Assembly: GCA_937873285.1 (NCBI GenBank)
Contig: CALMNV010000165.1
Coordinates: 1 to 6,745, forward strand
DNA length: 6,745 nt
Direction: 5' to 3'
DNA from: an uncultured Intrasporangium sp.
GTDB lineage: Bacteria; Actinomycetota; Actinomycetes; Actinomycetales; Dermatophilaceae
A program made the position numbers and the translations under genes. This document shows, piece by piece, positions 1 through 6,257 of the stretch (the stretch's first letter is position 1; each line of letters begins with the position of its first letter). Below the pieces are notes generated by a model that ran no database searches, was not told the origin of the DNA, and saw nothing but the letters and a program-made list of their open reading frames with translations.

Positions 1-69
1 CGCGGGGCGCGGCAGCGGCACTGGGGACGCCGGGGCGGCCCCAGGACCAGCGGTCGGTTGGTCAGTCAT
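1..69 (-). CDS. N-terminus of an unidentified protein, cut by the left window edge
   Basis: An ATG on the minus strand at 67-69 opens a frame that stays open to the window edge. It gives 23 residues beginning MTDQPTAGPGAAPASP and continuing rich in proline and alanine. A GAGG Shine-Dalgarno-like element sits six bases upstream of the ATG. The disordered Pro/Ala-rich start is typical of many actinobacterial cytoplasmic or membrane proteins and does not identify a family. It lies on the same strand as the dioxygenase to its right but about 330 bp away, so it probably has its own promoter. Function cannot be called from this fragment. Confidence 0.5.
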   Translation of the reverse strand, partial: MTDQPTAGPGAAPASPVPLPRPA

Positions 70-87
70 GAACGGCCTCGTCCTTCC

Positions 88-146
88 CGTATGCCGACCG
101 GCGCGTTGCCCGGGTCGGCGTGGCGAACCCCGGCTCCCGGCATACG
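88..146. repeat. Inverted pair of the GTATGCCG motif upstream of the left-edge gene
   Basis: CGTATGCCG at 88-96 and its exact complement CGGCATACG at 138-146 form a 9-bp inverted repeat with a 41-base spacer. A second perfect inverted repeat, GCCGACC at 93-99 and GGTCGGC at 113-119, overlaps the first arm, so alternative hairpins are possible. Both lie in the probable 5' leader or promoter region of the left-edge minus-strand gene. The 8-base core recurs five more times in the window. A regulatory role is possible but not shown. Confidence 0.45.
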
Positions 147-249
147 CCTCGAGGTCTATGGCCACTCTACGTGGCGCCCCGGGCTGTGATGCCGGCCACC
201 GGCGGGTCGCCGGACTGCCTTTCGGGGCCGGGACGCTCCCGCGCCCAGC

Positions 250-287
250 AGCCCGTGCCCCATAAGGCAGCCCGTGCCCCACAAGGC
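250..287. repeat. Two-copy 19-bp tandem duplication
   Basis: The unit AGCCCGTGCCCCATAAGGC at 250-268 is followed directly by AGCCCGTGCCCCACAAGGC at 269-287. The two copies differ at one base (T/C). The duplication is in non-coding DNA between two minus-strand genes. It looks like a recent slippage duplication. No function can be assigned. Confidence 0.8.
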
Positions 288-313
288 AGCGGGTGACATG
301 AGAAGGACCGCGA

Positions 314-336
314 CCCGGAGTCAGGGGAAATCCGGG
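314..336 (-). terminator. Weak hairpin downstream of the dioxygenase gene
   Basis: CCCGGA at 314-319 and TCCGGG at 331-336 form a 6-bp stem with an 11-base loop, about 70 bases past the dioxygenase stop codon. On the minus strand it is followed by a moderately T-rich stretch rather than a clear U-tract. It could end the dioxygenase transcript, but the stem is short for this GC content and may be chance. Confidence 0.25.
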
Positions 337-403
337 CCGCGGCCGTGTCTGGGGAGGAAACCCCATGCAGCGACAACGTCGGGGGCGTGCAGGGCGTTCC
401 CGG

Positions 404-1183
404 TCAGGCGAACTGCCACGAACGCTTGGACAGCCCGAACCAGAAGCCGTCGATCACCGAGGTGCTCTCAAGCCGACCGGAGGCCTCCGCGGCGCCGAGC
501 GTCACGAAGAGCGGCGCGAAGTGCTCGGTCCGCGGGTGGGCCAGGTGGGCGGCCGGAGCACGGGCGACGAAGTTGAGCAGGGCGTCGACGTCCTGCGACG
601 CCATCACCTCCTTGACCCACTCGTCGAACTCGGCGCTGGCTTGCGGAGGTGCGGCGTCGGGTCCGGCCGAGGGGTCGAACCAGCGCAGGTTGTGCGTGGT
701 GAATCCCGACCCGACGATGAGCGTGCCCCGGTCGCGCAGTGGGGCGAGCCTCCGGCCGAGCTCGAAGAGGCCGCGCGGATCGAGCGTCGGCATCGACATC
801 TGCAGCACCGGCACGTCGGCGTCGGGAAGCAGCTCCTTGAGCGGGACGTACGCACCGTGGTCGAGGCCCCGAGACTCGTCACGATGGACCGGGTGGCCAG
901 CCGCGCCAAGCAGCCCGGCCACGTCGTGGGCGAGGTCGGGCGCGCCGGGTGCGTCGTAGGTCACCTCGTAGTAGTGCTGCGGGAAGCCCCAGAAGTCATG
1001 GACGAGGGGCGCGCCGGTCGTGCTGCCCAGCGTGGTCGGCGCGTCCTCCCAGTGCGCGGACACGATGAGGACGTCCTTGGGCCTTGTCAACGCGGCGGAC
1101 CAGTCGGCGAGCTCGGCGGTCCAGCGCCGGTCGTCGGCGAGCGGGGGTGCGCCGTGGCTGAGGTAGAGCACCGGGGTTGACAT
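404..1183 (-). CDS. DODA-type (class III extradiol) aromatic ring-opening dioxygenase
   Basis: This 259-residue protein belongs to the LigB-like extradiol dioxygenase family, of the 4,5-DOPA dioxygenase/YgiD type. These cytoplasmic enzymes bind a non-haem divalent metal through histidines and use O2 to cleave a catechol ring next to its hydroxyls. Family hallmarks are visible: LSHGAPP with H10, SAHWE with H44, the loop LDHGAYVPL with H109, the GSGFTTHN segment with H164, and HPRTEHFAPL with H216 and H221 near the C-terminus. H10, H44 and H164 are the likely metal ligands, and H109 and H221 are likely active-site residues. The length is normal for the bacterial single-domain family. The ATG start is supported by AAGGA (complement of 1191-1195) seven bases upstream. 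The gene appears monocistronic, with its own promoter overlapping a palindrome. The natural substrate is unknown; bacterial members often act on small catechols rather than DOPA. The family call is firm and the substrate is not. Confidence 0.93.
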   Translation of the reverse strand: MSTPVLYLSHGAPPLADDRRWTAELADWSAALTRPKDVLIVSAHWEDAPTTLGSTTGAPLVHDFWGFPQHYYEVTYDAPGAPDLAHDVAGLLGAAGHPVHRDESRGLDHGAYVPLKELLPDADVPVLQMSMPTLDPRGLFELGRRLAPLRDRGTLIVGSGFTTHNLRWFDPSAGPDAAPPQASAEFDEWVKEVMASQDVDALLNFVARAPAAHLAHPRTEHFAPLFVTLGAAEASGRLESTSVIDGFWFGLSKRSWQFA

Positions 1184-1210
1184 GGCGGGGTCCTTAGTCT
1201 GATTGAAGAA

Positions 1211-1222
1211 TAAACTAGTCTA
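1211..1222. promoter_or_regulatory. AT-rich palindrome over the dioxygenase -10 box, likely repressor operator
   Basis: TAAACTAGTCTA is a 12-bp palindrome in which only one base pair (1213 against 1220) breaks the symmetry. Its core is ACTAGT, overlapped by a second CTAG at 1220-1223. It covers the predicted -10 box and ends at about the predicted transcription start, where a bound dimer would block the polymerase. Size and composition suit a winged-helix repressor such as MarR or HxlR, families that often control catechol- or quinone-responsive genes. No regulator gene lies in the window, so the family is an inference. Confidence 0.45.
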
Positions 1223-1245
1223 GGGCGGGAGGTGGGGCGTGTCCA
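1217..1245 (-). promoter_or_regulatory. Probable sigma-70-type promoter of the dioxygenase gene
   Basis: Read on the minus strand, a TGGACA -35 element (complement of 1240-1245) is separated by exactly 17 bases from a TAGACT -10 element (complement of 1217-1222). TAGACT fits the actinobacterial TANNNT pattern and TGGACA matches TTGACA at five of six positions. A transcript would start near 1210, giving a leader of roughly 25 bases that contains the AAGGA ribosome site. The spacing and position are good. The call rests on motif matching alone. Confidence 0.55.
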
Positions 1246-1340
1246 GCTGGCGCTGGCTCCTCGGAGCGCTTGAGCCGTCGGTGCGGCGGCGTCTTGGCAT
1301 CCTCGTCGTGGGCCTGCTCGCCCTGTCGGTCCTCGACGTG
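1239..1340 (+). pseudogene. Possible remnant: N-terminal fragment of an ABC-exporter-like membrane protein
   Basis: A GTG at 1239, five bases after a good GGAGGT ribosome site (1228-1233), opens a frame beginning MSSWRWLLGALEPSVRRRLG and continuing into a hydrophobic segment ILVVGLLALSVLDV. Third positions are almost all G or C up to about 1340, as in real genes here; then rare AGA/AGG codons begin and the sense is lost. The pattern of an L-x-P-x-x-R-R-R-L stretch followed by a transmembrane helix resembles the start of the transmembrane domain of ABC exporters. I read it as the 5' end of a broken or deleted gene joined to the upstream region of the GAF gene. It could instead be a short leader peptide or a chance frame. 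The technically open frame runs to 1643 but overlaps the GAF gene out of frame. Confidence 0.35.
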
Positions 1341-1390
1341 AGAATGAGGCCCAGGACGGGAGGCGCGGCGCGCCGGAGGAGGGACACCCC

Positions 1391-2152
1391 ATGGCGGAGC
1401 GGGCGGACAGGTCGTGGCTGTGGGTCGTCGTCGCTGCCTGCTTCGTCGTCGTCGCACCCGTCGCCGCCGAGATGGCCCGTCGCTCGACCGGTGAGACGGT
1501 CACCGCCCTCACGGTCGTCAGCATCGTTGCCACGCTGCTCGCGTTCCTCATCCCGCAGGCGCGGCAGGTCCTGGCCAGCCGGAGCACGGCTGGCGCCGAG
1601 CAGCGCGAGCTCGAGGCGCGGGTGCAGACTCGCGTCGCCATGAACGACGCCCTGGACCCCATCCTGCGACTTCTGGGCAACGTCGCGCTGGAACCGGACG
1701 ACATCATCCGGGGCCAGCTGCGCGCCCAGGCCATCCCACTCATCCTGAAGACAGCCGCCGAGTTCATCGGGCCGGAAAGGTCGCGGGCCTGCTGGTTCCG
1801 CCTGGACGCCGGGCCGCCCGCGCAGCTCGTCCCCACCGACTTCGCTGGGCGGGCCGGGGCGCCGTCGACGACGTTCGTCGAAGGAACCGCCGCAGGGGAC
1901 GCGGCGATCGACATGGTCCTGGACGACCAGGACCGCGTGTGCGAGGACGTCCTGACCGACCCGCCCCCGGGGTGGGACGCCACGAGGGAGCATGACTACC
2001 GCGCGTTCGTCTCCGTATCGGTCATCGCCGGTGACACCGCCTACGGAATGCTCACGCTTGATGCGCTCGACCCCGCAAGCCTCAGCCTCGAGGACAAGGA
2101 CTTGCTGCGGCTGAGGGCCGGCGCGCTCGCGGTCGCGCTGAGCGTGCCGTGA
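1391..2152 (+). CDS. Membrane-anchored GAF-domain protein
   Basis: This 253-residue protein has two hydrophobic helices at about residues 9-26 and 38-55, joined by a short polar loop, so the long C-terminal part should face the cytoplasm. A charged helical, possibly coiled-coil stretch follows (about 57-95), then a GAF-like sensor domain. The domain's end is recognisable in residues 203-250: YRAFVSVSV, a short turn, AYGMLTLDA, then the helix SLEDKDLLRLRAGALAVAL. GAF domains bind small ligands or act as dimerisation modules. No kinase, GGDEF, EAL or DNA-binding output domain is attached, so any signal must pass to a partner protein. Cysteines C134 and C184 fall in the soluble domain. The ATG start is supported by GGAGG (1378-1382) eight bases upstream. 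Ligand and partner are unknown. Confidence 0.8.
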   Translation: MAERADRSWLWVVVAACFVVVAPVAAEMARRSTGETVTALTVVSIVATLLAFLIPQARQVLASRSTAGAEQRELEARVQTRVAMNDALDPILRLLGNVALEPDDIIRGQLRAQAIPLILKTAAEFIGPERSRACWFRLDAGPPAQLVPTDFAGRAGAPSTTFVEGTAAGDAAIDMVLDDQDRVCEDVLTDPPPGWDATREHDYRAFVSVSVIAGDTAYGMLTLDALDPASLSLEDKDLLRLRAGALAVALSVP

Positions 2153-2228
2153 CGGCAGTGACGGTGCCGGCCCCTAGTGTGGAAACCACCGTTGAGGCAG
2201 AATCGAGGGAAAGGCGGCAGGAGGCAAG

Positions 2229-2387
2229 GTGGCACTGAAAGTTCGCGCCAGGCGCCGGGACCAGCGGGTCGAGCAGATCCTGCGCGACCCGAAGGGCTAC
2301 TTCGCGCAGGCGCGGCAGCGCGCCGAGTCCGAGGTCAAGGCGGAGATGGCGCAGGAGCGGGTCCGCCTGAGGCGCCGCACCGCCTGA
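2229..2387 (+). CDS. Small basic protein, 52 residues, conserved-hypothetical type
   Basis: A GTG start at 2229 follows a perfect AGGAGG (2219-2224) by four bases, which is slightly tight. The frame encodes 52 residues, starting MALKVRARRRDQRVEQILRD and ending RLRRRTA. It is rich in Arg, Gln and Glu, with no cysteine and no hydrophobic segment, and probably forms long charged helices around a central PKGYFAQAR segment. Third positions are almost entirely G or C, which argues for real coding. It sits 76 bp after the GAF gene on the same strand and could be co-transcribed with it or have its own start near 2175-2185. I do not recognise a characterised family. The charge pattern would suit a cytoplasmic protein that contacts nucleic acid or another protein, but no function can be assigned. 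Confidence 0.7.
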   Translation: MALKVRARRRDQRVEQILRDPKGYFAQARQRAESEVKAEMAQERVRLRRRTA

Positions 2388-2438
2388 GCCCGCGGGCCGG
2401 TCGGCGCGTGAGCCCACGGGCCCATCGAAGCCAGCGGG

Positions 2439-2460
2439 CGGCATACGAGCCGGTATGCCG
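2439..2460. terminator. Bidirectional hairpin terminator between convergent genes
   Basis: CGGCATAC at 2439-2446 and GTATGCCG at 2453-2460 form a perfect 8-bp stem with a 6-base loop. It lies after the 52-residue protein's stop (2387) and ends one base before the stop codon of the oppositely oriented hydrolase, where it can serve both transcripts. There is no U-tract, so it would be the tail-less type of hairpin often proposed in actinobacteria. Its arms are two inverted copies of an 8-mer that is over-represented in the window. Confidence 0.5.
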
Positions 2461-2461
2461 T

Positions 2462-3337
2462 TCAGCGGGGCAAGGTGCCGGCGAGCTCGTCGAGCATCCG
2501 GTCCAGCGCGCCCAGGCCCACCGACAGGTGGCCCTCGTCCGGGACGAGGTGGGCCCTCACCCCGGGAAGGTGACGGGCCAGCCACTGCCCGTGGGCGAAC
2601 GGCACCATGAGGTCCTCGCTGCCCTGCCAGAGGAAGGTGGGCACGGCGAGCGTGTCGAGGGCGAAGCCCCACGGGCGCACGAACGCCAGGTCGTCGTCGA
2701 CCCACCCCTCGACACCGGTCCGCAGCGCCTCGTGCATCCCCGCGGCGAGATCCTCGCCGTACTCGTCGGTGAGCACGGCCTGGTCGACCGGTGGCAGCAG
2801 CCCGCCCAGGGCGGTGACCAGACCGGCAGCGTCGGCGGACCGCAGCGCGGGAGCCTCGGCCTCGAGATGCCCCCGCAGCGCGGCCTCGCCCTCCAGCGCC
2901 GCGCCGAACTCCTCGACGTTCTCCGGCCCCATCCCGGCGAGCCAGTCGAGGTCATCGGCCGGGTAGGGCGCGACCCCGGCGATGACGAGGGCGCCGTGCA
3001 CGCGGCCCGTCAGCAGCGCCGCGGTCGCGAGCACGTGAGGGCCGCCGCCCGACCAGCCGGCTGTCACGCACCCGTCGGCCCCCAGCTCGTCGAGAAGGGC
3101 GGCCATGTCGGCGGACACGTCGGCGACCGACCGGCCGGGGGCGCGCTCCGAGCCGCCGTAGCCGGCCCTGGAGTAGGTGACCAGCCGCAGCCCGCGGGCG
3201 TGCGCGGCGCGCTCCAGGGCCCGCACCGGTGTCACGGCTCCCGGGGTGCCGTGGTGGAAGAGCAGGACTGGGCCGCGCGCGGGTCCCGACACCGCGTAGT
3301 CGAGGACCCGTCCACCGGCCAGCGTCAGAGTGCCCAC
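2462..3337 (-). CDS. Alpha/beta hydrolase
   Basis: This 291-residue cytoplasmic enzyme has the alpha/beta hydrolase fold. The catalytic triad can be read: nucleophile S96 in GWSGGG, acid D242 in GSEDLMVP, and base H270 in DEGHLSV. The oxyanion-hole loop is HHGTPG at 28-33. A variable, acidic cap region spans about 125-215. The family includes esterases, epoxide hydrolases, haloperoxidase-like enzymes and lactonases; the substrate cannot be chosen from sequence. The GTG start at 3337 puts the first beta strand ([15 protein letters not shown]) at the N-terminus as usual. An upstream ATG would add 56 low-quality residues and run into the start of topA. There is no Shine-Dalgarno before the GTG, but a CATACT -10-like element six bases upstream suggests a leaderless transcript. 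It is divergent from topA, 136 bp apart, and convergent with the small protein gene. Confidence 0.9.
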   Translation of the reverse strand: MGTLTLAGGRVLDYAVSGPARGPVLLFHHGTPGAVTPVRALERAAHARGLRLVTYSRAGYGGSERAPGRSVADVSADMAALLDELGADGCVTAGWSGGGPHVLATAALLTGRVHGALVIAGVAPYPADDLDWLAGMGPENVEEFGAALEGEAALRGHLEAEAPALRSADAAGLVTALGGLLPPVDQAVLTDEYGEDLAAGMHEALRTGVEGWVDDDLAFVRPWGFALDTLAVPTFLWQGSEDLMVPFAHGQWLARHLPGVRAHLVPDEGHLSVGLGALDRMLDELAGTLPR

Positions 3338-3343
3338 CGCGGC

Positions 3344-3349
3344 AGTATG
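3344..3349 (-). promoter_or_regulatory. Possible -10 box for a leaderless hydrolase transcript
   Basis: On the minus strand CATACT is followed by six bases and then the hydrolase GTG start. That spacing would place transcription initiation at or next to the start codon, fitting leaderless expression and the absence of a ribosome-binding site. The box differs from TATACT at its first base, no clear -35 is visible, and it overlaps one copy of the GTATGCCG motif (3345-3352). Confidence 0.35.
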
Positions 3350-3357
3350 CCGTGTGC

Positions 3358-3382
3358 CCGCTCCCGGCGGATGCGGGAGCGG
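3358..3382. repeat. Perfect inverted repeat in the hydrolase/topA divergent intergenic region
   Basis: CCGCTCCC at 3358-3365 and GGGAGCGG at 3375-3382 form an 8-bp stem with a 9-base loop. It sits between two divergent start codons, so it is not expected to terminate either gene. It may be an operator or a leader hairpin affecting one of the divergent transcripts. A smaller stem, GCAGCG (3424-3429) and CGCTGC (3437-3442), lies closer to topA in its probable leader. Neither has a known function. Confidence 0.4.
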
Positions 3383-3473
3383 TCGCCTCCTGCTGTTACG
3401 GTCATGCCGCGTCCACGCCGGAAGCAGCGACGAATCCGCTGCACGTGGTCCGCGGAGGGACGGTAGGTGCACC

Positions 3474-6257
3474 ATGGCTGCAGGCAAGGGCCGCAAGCTC
3501 GTCATCGTCGAGTCGCCCGCGAAGGCGAAGACGATCGCGGGCTACCTGGGCGGCGAGTTCGACGTCGAGGCGTCGGTCGGGCACATCCGCGACCTGCCCA
3601 ACCCGTCCGAGCTGCCGCCCGAGATGAAGAAGGGGCCGTTCGGCAAGTTCGCCGTCGACGTCGAGCACGACTTCGCCCCCTACTACGTCGTCGACCCGGA
3701 CAAGAAGAAGAAGGTCGCCGAGCTCAAGCGCCTCCTCAAGGACGCCGACGAGCTCTACCTCGCCACCGACGAGGACCGCGAGGGCGAGGCCATCGCCTGG
3801 CACCTGCTCGAGGCGCTGCAGCCGCGCGTGCCGGTCAAGCGGATGGTGTTCCACGAGATCACGCGCGAGGCGATCCAGCGCGCGGTGGGCGAGACCCGCG
3901 AGCTCGACACCGCACTGGTCGACGCGCAGGAGACCCGCCGCATCCTCGACCGGCTCTACGGCTACGAGGTGAGCCCCGTCCTGTGGCGCAAGGTGCGCCA
4001 GGGGCTCTCCGCCGGCCGGGTGCAGTCGGTGGCGACCCGCATGGTCGTCGAGCGTGAGCGCGAGCGGATGGCCTTCGTGCGTGCCTCCTACTGGGACGTC
4101 CAGGGTGAGTTCACGCCGGGCGGCGCGGCCCAGCAGTTCTCGGCCCGGCTCGCCGCGGTCGACGGCGCCCGGGTCGCCGCCGGCCGTGACTTCTCCTCGA
4201 CCGGGCAGCTCGTCGGCCGCGGGGTGCTCGCCCTGGACGAGGGGCGGGCGAGGCGGATCGCCGAGGCGCTGCATGCCGCGCCGGTCGCCGTCAGCGACGT
4301 GCAGGAGAAGCCCTACACCCGTCGGCCGTCTGCCCCCTTCACCACCTCGACCCTGCAGCAGGAGGCGTCGCGCAAGCTGCGGATGAGCTCCAAGAACGCC
4401 ATGCGGGTCGCGCAGCGGCTCTACGAGAACGGCTACATCACCTACATGCGCACCGACAGCACGACGCTGTCGGACGCGGCGCTCACGGCGGCCCGCAGCC
4501 AGGCCCGCGACCTCTACGGCGCCGACTACGTGCCCGACGCCCCGCGCCGCTACGAGAAGAAGGTCAAGAACGCCCAGGAGGCGCACGAGGCGATCCGCCC
4601 CGCGGGTGACCGCTTCCGCTCCCCGGCCCAGGTCGCTGGCGCGCTGCGCGGCGAGGAGTTCGCCCTCTACGAGCTGATCTGGAAGCGCACCGTCGCCTCC
4701 CAGATGGCCGACGCCCGCGGCTCGACGGCCACCGTCCGGCTGGCCGCCGAGACCGGCGTCGAGGGCGCCCAGCGCGTCGAGCTCAGCGCGAGTGGCACGG
4801 TGATCACCTTCCGCGGCTTCCTCGCGGCATACGAGGAGGGCCGCGACGACGAGGCCACGGCGCGGGCGCAGGCCTCGGAGGAGGAGCGCCGGCTGCCCAA
4901 GCTCAGCGCGGGCGTCCCGCTCACCGTGGTGCGGGCGGAGGCCGATGGGCACGAGACCGCCCCGCCGGCCCGGTTCACGGAGGCGACGCTCGTCAAGGCC
5001 ATGGAGGAGCGCGGAATCGGGCGCCCCTCGACGTATGCCGCGACCGTCGGCACCATCCAGGACCGCGGCTACGTCTTCACCAAGGGCCAGGCGCTCGTGC
5101 CGACGTGGCTCGCCTTCGCCGTGACCCGGCTGCTCGAGGAGCACTTCGGCGAGCTCGTCGACTACGACTTCACTGCCTCCATGGAGGAGGACCTCGACCG
5201 CATCGCCGGCGGCGAGGAGCGCCGAGTCGAGTGGCTGCGGCGGTTCTACTTCGGCGACGATTCCGGCTCTGCCGAGGGGCTGAGACAGCTCGTCGACGAC
5301 CTCGGCGAGATCGACGCTCGGGAGATCTCCACGATTCCGCTCGGCGACGGCATGGTCGTGCGGGTGGGGCGCTACGGGCCCTACGTCGAGGAGGTCACGC
5401 CCGCCGGCGTCGACCCCGAGACGGGGGAGGTGACCGACGAGGCCGCCGGCACCACGCCGCGCCGGGCCACCATTCCCGACGACATCGTCCCCGACGAGCT
5501 GACGCCGGCCCGGGCCCGGGAGCTGCTCGAGGCGGCGGCCGACGACGGCCGCGTGCTCGGCGCCGACCCCGACACGGGACGCTCCATCGTCGCGCGAGCC
5601 GGCCGCTACGGGCCCTACGTCACCGAGGTGGTCGAGGAGGACGCGGTCGCGGCCCCGGCGAAGGGCAAGGCGAAGGCGGCCAGGGCAAAGCCGCGGACGG
5701 CGTCGCTGTTCAAGGACATGGAGCTGTCCACCATCGACCTCGACACGGCGCTGCGGCTGCTCAGCCTGCCCAGGGTCGTCGGCACGGACCCGGACGGGGC
5801 ACCCATCACCGCGCAGAACGGCCGCTATGGCCCCTATCTCAAGCGGGGCACCGACTCGCGCTCCCTCGACTCCGAGCAGCAGCTGTTCGACATCACGCTC
5901 GACGAGGCGCTGGCGATCTACGCGCAGCCCAAGCAGCGCGGCCGCGCCGCCGCAGCCCCCCCGCTGAAGGAGCTCGGCGAGGACCCGGTCAGCGGCCGGC
6001 CCGTCGTCGTCAAGGAGGGCCGGTTCGGCCCCTACGTCACCGACGGGGAGACCAACGCGACCCTGCGCAAGGGGGATAACGTCGAGACGCTGACGATGGA
6101 GCGCGCGGCCGAGCTGCTGGCCGAGAAGCGCGCCAAGGGCCCGGCGCCGAAGAAGCGCACGGCGACGAAGACCGCCACGAAGAAGACGGCCGCCAAGCGG
6201 ACGGCCGCCAAGAAGACGGCGGCGAAGAAGACGGCGGCGCGCAAGCGGAGCGGCTAG
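3474..6257 (+). CDS. topA: DNA topoisomerase I (type IA)
   Basis: This 927-residue enzyme relaxes negatively supercoiled DNA by cutting one strand and passing the other through the break. The N-terminal Toprim domain (about 8-150) shows [11 protein letters not shown] with E13 and the metal-binding DxDxxxE as D99, D101 and E105. The central type IA domain carries the active-site Y324 in YITYMRTDS, with R326 beside it, plus the [12 protein letters not shown] and EAHEAIRP motifs. The C-terminal part contains four GR[YF]GPY repeats starting near residues 632, 710, 783 and 849 in place of zinc fingers; no cysteine occurs in the protein. A tail from about 886 is made of Lys/Ala/Thr repeats and should bind DNA, as basic tails do in other actinobacterial TopA proteins. 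The ATG at 3474 is preferred over an in-frame upstream ATG at 3330 because it precedes the conserved domain by seven residues and follows GGTAGGTG (3462-3469). The length is normal. The gene is essential in most actinobacteria. It overlaps the convergent EAL gene by four bases. Confidence 0.98.
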   Translation: MAAGKGRKLVIVESPAKAKTIAGYLGGEFDVEASVGHIRDLPNPSELPPEMKKGPFGKFAVDVEHDFAPYYVVDPDKKKKVAELKRLLKDADELYLATDEDREGEAIAWHLLEALQPRVPVKRMVFHEITREAIQRAVGETRELDTALVDAQETRRILDRLYGYEVSPVLWRKVRQGLSAGRVQSVATRMVVERERERMAFVRASYWDVQGEFTPGGAAQQFSARLAAVDGARVAAGRDFSSTGQLVGRGVLALDEGRARRIAEALHAAPVAVSDVQEKPYTRRPSAPFTTSTLQQEASRKLRMSSKNAMRVAQRLYENGYITYMRTDSTTLSDAALTAARSQARDLYGADYVPDAPRRYEKKVKNAQEAHEAIRPAGDRFRSPAQVAGALRGEEFALYELIWKRTVASQMADARGSTATVRLAAETGVEGAQRVELSASGTVITFRGFLAAYEEGRDDEATARAQASEEERRLPKLSAGVPLTVVRAEADGHETAPPARFTEATLVKAMEERGIGRPSTYAATVGTIQDRGYVFTKGQALVPTWLAFAVTRLLEEHFGELVDYDFTASMEEDLDRIAGGEERRVEWLRRFYFGDDSGSAEGLRQLVDDLGEIDAREISTIPLGDGMVVRVGRYGPYVEEVTPAGVDPETGEVTDEAAGTTPRRATIPDDIVPDELTPARARELLEAAADDGRVLGADPDTGRSIVARAGRYGPYVTEVVEEDAVAAPAKGKAKAARAKPRTASLFKDMELSTIDLDTALRLLSLPRVVGTDPDGAPITAQNGRYGPYLKRGTDSRSLDSEQQLFDITLDEALAIYAQPKQRGRAAAAPPLKELGEDPVSGRPVVVKEGRFGPYVTDGETNATLRKGDNVETLTMERAAELLAEKRAKGPAPKKRTATKTATKKTAAKRTAAKKTAAKKTAARKRSG
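6180..6239 (+). repeat. Four 15-bp tandem units encoding the lysine-rich TopA tail
   Basis: Units AAGAAGACGGCCGCC, AAGCGGACGGCCGCC and two identical copies of AAGAAGACGGCGGCG run head to tail, each encoding K-[KR]-T-A-A. The last two units are identical even at synonymous positions, which points to recent slippage expansion. Copy number may therefore vary among strains without breaking the frame. The encoded tail is likely to hold DNA electrostatically. Confidence 0.85.

Larger units (their letters stand above)
70..403. other. Non-coding stretch between the left-edge gene and the dioxygenase gene
   Basis: About 330 bp carry no reading frame with coding-like codon use. The open frames here give arginine/proline-rich, low-quality translations and are typical of open frames in GC-rich DNA. 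The stretch contains the inverted GTATGCCG pair (88-146), a 19-bp tandem duplication (250-287) and a weak hairpin (314-336). It should contain the end of the dioxygenase transcript and the promoter of the left-edge gene, but no convincing -35/-10 pair was found. Confidence 0.5.

Noticed and set aside
365..1180. A plus-strand frame with an ATG and a GGAGG-like site, opposite the dioxygenase
   Set aside because: The translation is low-complexity and shows no family signal, while the minus-strand protein has all dioxygenase motifs. The ribosome-like site is probably chance.
1220..1993. Minus-strand frames opposite the GAF gene
   Set aside because: They are Arg/Pro/Ser-rich shadow frames with no ribosome site; the plus-strand frame has transmembrane helices, a GAF-like end and a good ribosome site.
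3358..3382. The 8-bp hairpin as a rho-independent terminator
   Set aside because: It lies between divergent start codons and lacks a U-tract, so no transcript is expected to end there.
2177..3466. A 429-codon plus-strand frame covering the hydrolase
   Set aside because: It is the antisense shadow of the alpha/beta hydrolase, and it also overlaps the 52-residue gene in another frame.
3330..3473. A 48-residue N-terminal extension of TopA from an upstream in-frame ATG
   Set aside because: The extension has Cys/Arg-rich, non-conserved sequence and no ribosome site, and it overlaps the hydrolase start. The ATG at 3474 directly precedes the conserved domain.
3338..3505. A 56-residue N-terminal extension of the hydrolase from an ATG inside topA
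   Set aside because: It is low in coding quality and overlaps the start of topA; the GTG at 3337 begins exactly at the first beta strand.
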